DNA of 16,631 nucleotides, from the NCBI GenBank assembly GCA_031268525.1, contig JAIRXA010000038.1, positions 1 to 16,631 on the forward strand. Direction: 5' to 3'. The notes under the pieces were generated by a model. It was not told where the DNA came from and ran no database searches. It saw only the letters and a program-made list of their open reading frames with translations. Positions 1 to 6,235 of the stretch are shown piece by piece. Numbering within the stretch: position 1 is the stretch's first letter; each line of letters starts with the position of its first letter. The stretch is from Coriobacteriales bacterium. GTDB taxonomy: Bacteria; Actinomycetota; Coriobacteriia; Coriobacteriales; UBA8131. Position numbers and translations under genes: made by a program.

Positions 1-380
1 AGGTTTTGACCATCATAGGTACCGGTTGCGGTCCAGAGGTCGTTTAAGAACTCAACGTCGTTGACAAGGTCTTTGCCGTAGACTCCATCCTCAATGCGAG
101 CAATGTCCAGAATGGATCCTTTGGTCATGGACCAGTAGTTGTTTGAGCTGACTGCAAGCGAAAAGGCAATCTGATCGTTGTAGACGGTGATATCGTCCGC
201 TCCGGCCGCCATGCCTTCACTGATCGGTGTGGTGCCCACGACGTATCCGACCGCCCCGGCCGCATATGCCTGCTGTATACCTTGTGGGGGAATAATACCG
301 ACGCAGAGAAAACTGGCCAGAACAAAAGAAAGAAAAGCGGTTAGAATACGTCGGGGGGTTAAGGTCTTCGTTGCACTCAT
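1..380 (-). CDS. Exported protein of unknown family, N-terminal 126 residues (runs off window edge)
   Basis: The ATG at 380 is preceded by a strong ribosome binding site (GAGGGAGG on the minus strand, about 384-391), which fixes the start. The product opens with a classical signal peptide: a basic n-region (KTLTPRR), a hydrophobic core at residues 12-30, and an Ala-Tyr-Ala cleavage site at residues 38-40. It should therefore leave the cytoplasm. The mature part begins AGAVGYVVGTTPISEG and continues with aromatic and Asn-rich sequence (SSNNYWSMTKGSILDIA, then NDVEFLNDLWTATGTYDG). I do not recognise a family. It follows the 87-residue protein gene on the same strand, separated by a perfect hairpin, so it may be the distal gene of the methyltransferase operon or have its own expression level. 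The C-terminus lies outside the window. An extracellular binding or sensing role is only a guess from the export signal. Confidence 0.8.
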   Translation of the reverse strand, partial: MSATKTLTPRRILTAFLSFVLASFLCVGIIPPQGIQQAYAAGAVGYVVGTTPISEGMAAGADDITVYNDQIAFSLAVSSNNYWSMTKGSILDIARIEDGVYGKDLVNDVEFLNDLWTATGTYDGQN

Positions 381-398
381 ACGGGCCTCCCTCGTAAG

Positions 399-435
399 AA
401 AGAAACAGCCGGGGTTCCGTCCCGGCTGTTTCTTT
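399..435. terminator. Perfect 15-bp hairpin between operon genes
   Basis: The arms 399-413 and 421-435 are exact reverse complements (aaagaaacagccggg / cccggctgtttcttt) with a 7-nt loop at 414-420. The GC-rich stem base next to the loop and the A/T-rich outer ends give intrinsic-terminator shape in both directions, because each transcript sees a U-rich 3' arm. It lies 7 bp after the stop of the 87-residue gene and only 18 bp before the exported-protein start. It could be a partial terminator that lowers downstream expression, or an RNA-processing or stabilising stem. Confidence 0.75.
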
Positions 436-442
436 TGCGGTG

Positions 443-706
443 TTACTTTATGTAGGACTTGATCATGTCCGCGCCATACTCGTTGGCTTTGTAATAGACA
501 TGCAGTTCCTGCTTGTCATCGAGTTCATACCGAACCTCGTCGAGCAGGCCGTTCTTCTCCGCCGACATCAGCGATTCGTTGATCGCCTTGGACTTGAAAG
601 CCCGAAACGAGCTGTAATCGCCCTTCAGCTCTGCCTCAACGCCCTGGACATCGTACTCGTCGCCATTTTCGAAGAGTTTGAGAATTGCGTAGTTGAGTGG
701 CAGCAT
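443..706 (-). CDS. Small protein of unknown function (87 aa), operon member
   Basis: The start ATG at 706 has an excellent Shine-Dalgarno sequence (AAGGAGG, minus strand, 714-720) placed 7 nt upstream. The gap to the permease stop is 2 bp, so translation is probably coupled. The product is a soluble, charged 87-residue protein (starts MLPLNYAILKLFENGDEYDV, ends GADMIKSYIK) with no signal peptide or membrane segment and no Cys pair. Alternating helical segments and a Tyr-rich C-terminal strand resemble a small helix-turn-helix or winged-helix-like fold, but I see no diagnostic motif and do not assign one. It lacks the DxHxxG cobalamin motif and is far too short to be the corrinoid partner of the methyltransferase. 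Its position after the permease suggests an accessory or regulatory role in the same pathway (inference). Confidence 0.8.
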   Translation of the reverse strand: MLPLNYAILKLFENGDEYDVQGVEAELKGDYSSFRAFKSKAINESLMSAEKNGLLDEVRYELDDKQELHVYYKANEYGADMIKSYIK

Positions 707-708
707 GG

Positions 709-1890
709 TTAGGCCTCCTTATCCTTCTTGAACCAGTCAAGTGGGTTTACCGCGATCAGGAAAATACCAATGACCATGACGATGGCTGCTGCCCACTGAA
801 TGGGCGCGAGGAAGTAGGCCTCTCCGCCACCCATGTAGAGTCCCAGCACCAGGAAGCTGAAGAAGGGTACCCAGAAGGAGAACATACCGTTGCAGGCCAT
901 ACCCAGGGCCGCGCCACACATGGAGTTGCCCTTGTACCAGAAGGCAAAGGACAGACCGGCAGCCAGACCGGAAATCAGGAGGATGATCAGCGGGCTGGAG
1001 AGCACGCCGTCGGTGAACAGCGGACCTGTGAGTGCATCGATGACCATGGTTGGATACAGGCCGACGTTGCCGGCGAACAAAAACAGCACAGGTACCAGGA
1101 TGAACAGCGTGACGACGCCGGAGGTGACCTGGCGGATGGTGATGGAGATGTTGTAGTCGATGACCGAGGTACCAAAGCCAGCGACTGCGCCTTCGATGCC
1201 CCAGCCCAGAGCGGAGATGAGGGCGACGGCAAGACCGGCGAGGAACATCGGATCGGTCAACTCAAGACCGGTGAAGGCAGTTGAGCCGATCATGAAGGTC
1301 GCGATGACGCATACCACGATTCCGCAGGCCATGCGGAAGTTCAGCTCCTGTTTGAAGATGATGCGGCCGATGATGGCACCGATGGCCGGACACAGCGCAC
1401 TGATGGGTGTAGCGATGGGTCCCGCCATGATCAGTGCGATGAGGAAGGCCGTGGAGGCGATGGGTCCACCGATGAGAGCACAGACGATCATCACCAGACC
1501 TGGCTTTGATTTGAAGCAACGACCGAAGTCGGCAAGCCTGCCCTGAATGGCTGCCTTGATGAGCATCCAGATGGCGCTGAAGAAGTCGTTGAGGCCCGAC
1601 CCCAGGGCACCGAGGATCAGCACCGCCATGAGGAAGGACATGGGCATCGCATAGGTACCAAGGGTGTTGGTGATGATGGCGCTCGTGCCGGCATCGTACC
1701 AGCCTGCGCCCTGGGCGCCCTCAAGGTAGCCATACCAGGGTATCCATTCGCCCCAGAAGGTAGCACCTGTGAGAAAACTGCCATAGACACCGTAGAGTAT
1801 GCCTGACGCGATGGCAATGAGAACGCCCTTTTTGAAGAAGCTTGAAGTACGCGCTCGCCGCGCCTCTGCTAACTGCTGAGAATCGTTCAT
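709..1890 (-). CDS. DMT-superfamily (EamA-like) permease, 393 aa
   Basis: This is an integral membrane transporter with about ten hydrophobic helices, beginning at residue 22 after a short charged N-terminus (MNDSQQLAEARRARTSSFFKK). The segment at about residues 158-203 (PIATPISALCPAIGAIIGR, a charged FKQEL turn, then ACGIVVCVIATFMIGS) is the typical DMT/EamA half-repeat: a helix, a basic-acidic turn, and a closing helix. The second half repeats the arrangement and ends in a basic tail (WFKKDKEA). Length is above the usual 300 of EamA proteins because of an extra N-terminal loop (about residues 41-70, Trp/Tyr/Gly-rich). The ATG at 1890 follows AAAGGGGA at good spacing. It lies 56 bp downstream of the methyltransferase homologue, so uptake of that enzyme's substrate (or export of its product) is the natural inference. 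The substrate cannot be read from the sequence. Confidence 0.85.
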   Translation of the reverse strand: MNDSQQLAEARRARTSSFFKKGVLIAIASGILYGVYGSFLTGATFWGEWIPWYGYLEGAQGAGWYDAGTSAIITNTLGTYAMPMSFLMAVLILGALGSGLNDFFSAIWMLIKAAIQGRLADFGRCFKSKPGLVMIVCALIGGPIASTAFLIALIMAGPIATPISALCPAIGAIIGRIIFKQELNFRMACGIVVCVIATFMIGSTAFTGLELTDPMFLAGLAVALISALGWGIEGAVAGFGTSVIDYNISITIRQVTSGVVTLFILVPVLFLFAGNVGLYPTMVIDALTGPLFTDGVLSSPLIILLISGLAAGLSFAFWYKGNSMCGAALGMACNGMFSFWVPFFSFLVLGLYMGGGEAYFLAPIQWAAAIVMVIGIFLIAVNPLDWFKKDKEA

Positions 1891-1946
1891 TTACATTCCC
1901 CTTTCCTGTCATTCACCTTCTATTGATGGATAGCTCCACACAGTGT

Positions 1947-3383
1947 CTAGGCACCCTCCTCTACTGATTTGATGTAATCGGTCAGCTCTTTGTCAAGATC
2001 AGCGCTGATCAGCGACTCGGGCGCCTCAGCGAGAATCTTCGTGACCTTGTCATAGGCACGCTCGGAGACATCGCGCGAACCGGCTTCTTCCCACTCATCG
2101 GGGTTGGACCAGTCGCTGACGGAGGGCGCGAAGTAATCGCGGAAGTGATCGAAGGTCGAATCGTTTTCGAGGAAGGCGCTCTTGGGGTCGGCATCGAGCA
2201 GATCCTCCATGCCAAACTGTTCCTCGTTGACTTCCATGCCCTTGAGCATCCAGCGCACACGCCCGATGAGCTCGTCATCCAACACGGTTTTGACCAGTGA
2301 GGAGGTGAGCAGGTTGGCGAGCGATCCGACGGTCTGGCTGGTGATATTGACGCCGGCCAAAGCGGTGTAGAGCAGACTCTGCATGGTCTCCATGCCCGCC
2401 TGAAAGTCGGTGGTCTTTGAGGAAGTGACGCCCGTCTGAGCGCGCGAGGGCAGCTTGTAGAAGTCGCGCTGCATCTGGACGTGAGAGGCCAGCATCAGTG
2501 CGGTGTCGGGGCTTGCGCACTCCCAGGAGGCCGAGCGCATGTAGCCATAGGTCAGCGAGGCTGAACAGATGACAGGCAGGCCAGGCCTGATGAGCTGAGC
2601 GAGTACCAGACCGGCAAGGTCTTCGGCGATGGCCAATACGACGGTAGACAGCAAAAAGACCGGGCTGGTAATGCCGGACATCGGTGCGGAGACAAGCAGC
2701 ACCGGCTGGTTGTTTTCCGCGTAGACCTTGATGCCATCGCAGGCGTAGTTGGCAAAGAACCAGGGGCTGTTCGGGCACAGGCATTGCCAGGTCACATAAT
2801 TGTTCGCGACGAAGTCCTTGCCATGCACGATCTCGTACATATGGATGACTTCTTCCATCTTCTGGATGGTGTCCGGCTCCATCGGTGGCAACACCGGCTT
2901 GTCTGTGTGCTTCCAGGAACCGTACAGGCACCACAGGCCGCGCGAGCGAGCGGGCTTGTCGAGCGGGCCGACGGGCTGGTAGCCAGCGATATCAACGTTG
3001 TCGAGTGCCTGATAGAGAATCTGGAGCTGCTCAAAGTCCTGCATGGTGGGCAAACGGCGCTCACCTTTGTAGTCCTGGACGGAGACTTCGCCGCCCTCGG
3101 GGTGGATGACGAGCCCGGCGTCCTTGGCGATGCGCACGTCCTTGGCGGCATTGACGCCGTGGAAGGTCCACTCCTGTGGCACCTGGGACACGGCCTTCTC
3201 GACCTGCTCCTTGGTGAAGTAAACCGTATTGCCCTCGACCTTGAAGCCGTTGGCCTTGAAGACCTCGATAGAGTGATTGGCCTCGAAGACGATGCCCTTC
3301 TCGGCCAGTATCCGGCAGGCCTTATCGTGCACCTCCTGCATCTGGTCGGGGGTCAACAGTCTGAGTTGTCCTGCTACGCTCAT
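1947..3383 (-). CDS. MttB-superfamily methyltransferase homologue, non-pyrrolysine (478 aa)
   Basis: This matches the trimethylamine methyltransferase superfamily (COG5598 type) in full-length form. Family landmarks are visible in order: SAPMSGITSP (about residue 232), the EDLAGLVLAQL helix followed by RPGLPV (about 254-270), YGYMRSAS (about 279-286), and KLPSRAQTGVTSSKTTDFQAG (about 310-330), where other members carry the GGxxDAKxxDxQAG signature. The frame has no internal amber codon, so it belongs to the non-pyrrolysine branch. Characterised members of that branch (MtgB, MtpB, MtcB) demethylate glycine betaine, proline betaine or carnitine and pass the methyl group to a corrinoid protein. 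The ATG at 3383 is preferred over an upstream TTG at 3395 because GGAG lies 6 nt before it. It is 32 bp after the kinase and before the permease. No corrinoid protein or MtqA/MtgA-like partner is encoded in the window, so it must act with one encoded elsewhere, or do different chemistry. The exact substrate is unknown. Confidence 0.9.
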   Translation of the reverse strand: MSVAGQLRLLTPDQMQEVHDKACRILAEKGIVFEANHSIEVFKANGFKVEGNTVYFTKEQVEKAVSQVPQEWTFHGVNAAKDVRIAKDAGLVIHPEGGEVSVQDYKGERRLPTMQDFEQLQILYQALDNVDIAGYQPVGPLDKPARSRGLWCLYGSWKHTDKPVLPPMEPDTIQKMEEVIHMYEIVHGKDFVANNYVTWQCLCPNSPWFFANYACDGIKVYAENNQPVLLVSAPMSGITSPVFLLSTVVLAIAEDLAGLVLAQLIRPGLPVICSASLTYGYMRSASWECASPDTALMLASHVQMQRDFYKLPSRAQTGVTSSKTTDFQAGMETMQSLLYTALAGVNITSQTVGSLANLLTSSLVKTVLDDELIGRVRWMLKGMEVNEEQFGMEDLLDADPKSAFLENDSTFDHFRDYFAPSVSDWSNPDEWEEAGSRDVSERAYDKVTKILAEAPESLISADLDKELTDYIKSVEEGA

Positions 3384-3415
3384 AAGTTTCTCCAATCTGT
3401 CGTATCTGTCGTCGT

Positions 3416-4693
3416 TTACAGCTTTGTGGCAAGGTCGCGAATTTCGGCCTCATGATCCTCCAGCCACTCCATCGCCTGAATGAAGTGCTGGGTGTAATAC
3501 AGGTACTCGTAGGGGTCGACATCCGGGTAGGTGATGACGTCGGTCGTGCCCCAGCCGTGGACGTAGATGGGGCCCTGAAGCAGCGCCTCATAGAGATACT
3601 TCTTCTCTATATCTGTAAGTGGTGGAATTTTGCCGATATCCAGTACTTCCTGGTTGTAGGCGCGAATGAAGCGCTCGACACGATCCAGACGCAGGATGCC
3701 GTTGGTGGTCGGCGCCCAGGAGGCGAACAGGTAGTGCATGCCGAGGCCCAGGTCGAAGAGGCGAGAATCGACCATGGCACTGTCGTAGTCAAAACTGCCG
3801 GTGATCGCGCCGTTCAGGTCGTACTTGAAGTTGCCGGCGTGAAAGTCGTTATGGCAGCAGCACATGAACATCTTCGCATAGTCCTCGTCGGGGATGGTTG
3901 CCTTCTCGCAACAGTCTTTGACATAGTCGTAGGTCGCGTCAAAATACTTGATGAAGACATTGTCCAGATTGTTTTCCGCGTAGGTCTTGCGATAATCCTT
4001 GAGCCGGGCAGGATACTGCGCTATCAGCGTGTTGCAGGGCTCGCCGCCCTCATCGAGGAAAAGGCTATCGCCGTGCTGGCCCTGCGGGTCGAAGTCGTAG
4101 GTCGAACTGTGCAGCTCAGCCATGTTGCGTGCACCCGACGCTATCGTGACGTCGGCAAGGCCTTCTTCGGCCCAGTTTGGCATCCAGTCGTAGGTCTTCA
4201 CGCCGTCGATGTAATTGAAGACGGCAAAGAGGAACTCCTGATCGCCCTTGCCGGTGTCGACCATTTTGGCCGCGTAGGTCTTGCCGTCGACGGTGTCGAT
4301 AGGCACGGCACAGTAGGTGAAGCCATGTTCGCTGGCGTGGCGGAGCAGACGGTGCTCAAATATCAGCGAATCCGTCGACTTGCCTTCGCGATATTTACGG
4401 AAAAGCCAGGTCTGCTTCTCGCCACCCTTCTCCGTATAGATGCCAAAGGTGACATTGACATAGCCGCCAAAGATCTGGTGGACCTCCAGCAGCTTGCCGA
4501 TGTCGTATCTCTCTTCGACGATCTCACGGATCAGAGCATAATAGAACTGTTCACGTGCGACCTCGCAGGCCGCCTGCAGGGACTCGACCGCCTGCTCGGA
4601 TTCGAGCTCCAGTTCACGCAGTTTTTCGGGGGTGTTCGGTGTGAACCGCTTCATCAGGTCGATTTGCATCTCTACATACTTACCTTGGGTCAT
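3416..4693 (-). CDS. APH-fold small-molecule kinase (choline/homoserine-kinase-like), 425 aa
   Basis: This is an ATP-dependent kinase of the aminoglycoside-phosphotransferase/choline-kinase/ThrB-like fold. The catalytic loop is CHNDFHAGN (H281, D283 as predicted base, N288) and the metal-binding segment is FDYD (D302, with D304 nearby), followed by RLFDLG, all in the standard spacing. The N-lobe shows a glycine turn (G76-G77), a basic strand (R99-K100, likely ATP lysine) and E113 on the next helix. FNYIDGV at about 159 is the hinge. About 65 helical residues precede the kinase core. The start ATG at 4693 has GAGGAG 11 nt upstream, slightly far; Met9 is a possible alternative. It is the first gene of the operon with the MttB homologue and permease. 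It probably phosphorylates the imported compound or its demethylated product, perhaps a hydroxylated amine. That role is inference; antibiotic resistance is unlikely from the context. Confidence 0.85.
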   Translation of the reverse strand: MTQGKYVEMQIDLMKRFTPNTPEKLRELELESEQAVESLQAACEVAREQFYYALIREIVEERYDIGKLLEVHQIFGGYVNVTFGIYTEKGGEKQTWLFRKYREGKSTDSLIFEHRLLRHASEHGFTYCAVPIDTVDGKTYAAKMVDTGKGDQEFLFAVFNYIDGVKTYDWMPNWAEEGLADVTIASGARNMAELHSSTYDFDPQGQHGDSLFLDEGGEPCNTLIAQYPARLKDYRKTYAENNLDNVFIKYFDATYDYVKDCCEKATIPDEDYAKMFMCCCHNDFHAGNFKYDLNGAITGSFDYDSAMVDSRLFDLGLGMHYLFASWAPTTNGILRLDRVERFIRAYNQEVLDIGKIPPLTDIEKKYLYEALLQGPIYVHGWGTTDVITYPDVDPYEYLYYTQHFIQAMEWLEDHEAEIRDLATKL

Positions 4694-4769
4694 AGTGTAT
4701 GCAACTCCTCTCTCATGCCTTCCGCTTTGGACAGAGCACTCACTATTGATGCTTGATGTGGGTAGAACT

Positions 4770-4789
4770 CAGGGTACGAAACAACCCTG
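4770..4789. promoter_or_regulatory. Small dyad upstream of the kinase operon
   Basis: CAGGGT (4770-4775) and ACCCTG (4784-4789) form a perfect 6-bp inverted repeat with an 8-bp spacer. It lies about 80 bp upstream of the kinase start, in a 265-bp gap that contains no gene. No convincing -35/-10 pair was found on the minus strand, so this is a possible operator or leader hairpin only. Confidence 0.25.
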
Positions 4790-4868
4790 CCACACACAGG
4801 CACTACTTTGTGACTAGGTTAGAGATTGCCTTCTTGCTCGGTAAGTCCCCAAATATGTGGAGAATGCT

Positions 4869-4903
4869 CAGAATCTGACCTTTGTCGGAAAGGTCAGATT
4901 CTG
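4869..4903 (-). terminator. 15-bp inverted repeat downstream of DUF1015 gene
   Basis: The arms 4869-4883 (cagaatctgaccttt) and 4889-4903 (aaaggtcagattctg) are exact reverse complements around a 5-nt loop. It lies 56 bp past the DUF1015 stop and upstream of the kinase operon, so it most likely ends the region-2 transcript. It lacks a following U-run, so it may need Rho or serve mainly as a 3' stabiliser. A partial copy of the arm (agaatctga) recurs at 4915-4923. Confidence 0.6.
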
Positions 4904-4958
4904 TACATAGAGTAAGAATCTGATGCTTTTATGACCGTATGGCAGAGTATGGCAGAGG

Positions 4959-6233
4959 CTAGAGGGGATAGATGAACAGTCCACTGCGGGGCTTTGGCTC
5001 AAACCAGGTTGATTTTGGTGGCATGAGACGTCCGGAATCGGCGACGGCGAACAACTCGTCAAGCGTGCAGGGGTACAGCGCAAAGGCCGCACCCTGTTCG
5101 CCGGGGAGCGCATCAACGCGGCGCTCAAGCTCCTCAAGGCCAAAAACTCCGCCCACGTAGGAGATACGTGGGTCGCTGCGAGGGTCGGTGATTTTGAGCT
5201 GGGGACCTAACAGGAGGTCATGCAGAATCGAGACGTCGAGTCCGCTTACCGCATCATCTGGCCGCCGACCCTCACGAACGCGCAGGACGTACCACGAGGA
5301 CCAGGCACCATCACGCAGATACAGCCCGAACTCACCGCGTTGTGTGGGCCTGAATGGCTGTGTGCTGGCAGCAGGAGTGCCGGCAGCGGGCGTGCTGGCA
5401 GCAGGGGTGCCGGCAGCAGGGGTGCCGACAGCGGGCGTGACCTCAAAGTCTTGCCCGATACGGGCGAGCAGATCCTCTCGATTCAGGCCGTTCAGTCCTT
5501 CTATCACACGGTTGTAATCGTAGATGTGCAGCTGGTGGCTGGGGAAGAGTATGGCCAGGAAGCGTGTACTCCCGACTGCGGCCGCCGCGGCTGCTCGATG
5601 GTGACCATCCGCGATGTAGAGGGTATGAACGGCGGCAAAGGCTGTGGTGAGCGCCTGCTGACGTGCGAGGTCATCGACGCGCCAGATGCTGTGTCGAACA
5701 CCATCAGGAGCGATGAAATCGATCAGGGGCTCAGCGTCTCTTATCTGCTCATCCATCAGCCTGTTGATGTTATCTTGTGAATGATAGGTGAGAAAAACCG
5801 GACCGGTCTGGGCCTGGAGAGCCTCGATATGATGGATACGATCACTGCGCTTCAGCGCACGGGTGTTCTCGTGGCGTCGCACGACACCTGAACGATAATC
5901 GTCGGTTGCAACAGTGGTGACGACGCCGGTCTGGCAGACGCCATTCTGTTCAAGGCGATAGAGGTAATAGTTCGGCATGCTTTCACGCTGGTAGATGCCT
6001 GCACGCTCGTCGGCGGCAAGGAGCTCGGCGGCGAGAGTATAGACCTGCGGATCATACTCGTCACAGGCAGGCAAGAGGGCACAGCTCTTGTCGATACGCA
6101 GGAAGGAGCGAGGATGCGCGGCGATTTCAGCGGCGGCCTCGGTGCGGCTGAACACGTCGTAGGGCAGAGCGGCCACCTCGGCGGCGAGGGTGGGATCGGG
6201 CAACCAGCAGGAGAAGGCTTGTACATCGGCCAC
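4959..6233 (-). CDS. DUF1015 family protein (424 aa), GTG start, with inserted pentapeptide repeat
   Basis: The sequence carries the hallmarks of DUF1015 (COG4198). These are a short N-terminus reading MADVQAF into ALPYDVFSRTEA (residues 22-33), the central RRHENTRALKRSDRIHHIEA block (119-138), TGPVFLTY (143-150), and YIADGHHRAAAA (207-218). It ends with LMPPKSTWFEPKPRSGLFIY. The family has no settled function; the DGHHR motif recalls ParB/sulfiredoxin-like folds, which I note only as resemblance. The length is normal. Residues 266-290 are five TPA[VA][GS] pentapeptides encoded by a 15-bp tandem repeat. This looks like a flexible linker insertion rather than conserved family sequence. The start codon is GTG, 2 bp after the DinG stop, with AAAGG upstream inside the end of dinG, so translation is likely coupled. 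Context links it to nucleic-acid maintenance here rather than to a metabolic operon. Confidence 0.88.
   Translation of the reverse strand: MADVQAFSCWLPDPTLAAEVAALPYDVFSRTEAAAEIAAHPRSFLRIDKSCALLPACDEYDPQVYTLAAELLAADERAGIYQRESMPNYYLYRLEQNGVCQTGVVTTVATDDYRSGVVRRHENTRALKRSDRIHHIEALQAQTGPVFLTYHSQDNINRLMDEQIRDAEPLIDFIAPDGVRHSIWRVDDLARQQALTTAFAAVHTLYIADGHHRAAAAAAVGSTRFLAILFPSHQLHIYDYNRVIEGLNGLNREDLLARIGQDFEVTPAVGTPAAGTPAASTPAAGTPAASTQPFRPTQRGEFGLYLRDGAWSSWYVLRVREGRRPDDAVSGLDVSILHDLLLGPQLKITDPRSDPRISYVGGVFGLEELERRVDALPGEQGAAFALYPCTLDELFAVADSGRLMPPKSTWFEPKPRSGLFIYPL
5362..5436. repeat. Five 15-bp tandem repeats inside the DUF1015 gene
   Basis: The units begin at 5362, 5377, 5392, 5407 and 5422, with consensus GTGCYGGCAGCRGGV on the plus strand. 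They differ at a few positions (C/T at base 5, A/G near the end, one A at 5428). The period is a multiple of three, so copy-number change would keep the frame. On the coding strand they give TPAVG, TPAAG, TPAAS, TPAAG and TPAAS. Confidence 0.9.
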
Positions 6234-6235
6234 GG

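Noticed and set aside
1947..3383. Pyrrolysine-containing MttB
   Set aside because: The reading frame is complete without an in-frame TAG before its own stop, so no pyrrolysine decoding is needed.
3384..3395. TTG start for the MttB homologue
   Set aside because: The GGAG ribosome binding site lies inside this stretch, immediately before the ATG at 3383.
2784..3455. Plus-strand open frame opposite the MttB homologue
   Set aside because: The minus-strand product matches the family along its full length. The opposite frame has no recognisable motif.
3416..4693. Antibiotic-resistance aminoglycoside phosphotransferase
   Set aside because: Only the general fold is shared; the operon context is metabolic and the fold also covers choline, homoserine and methylthioribose kinases.
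3452..4756. Long plus-strand open frame (434 codons) opposite the kinase gene
   Set aside because: It is the antisense shadow of a well-supported kinase with all catalytic motifs. The frame is rich in Val/Leu/Asp/Gly as expected for a reversed GC-rich gene, and it has no ribosome binding site or family motif.
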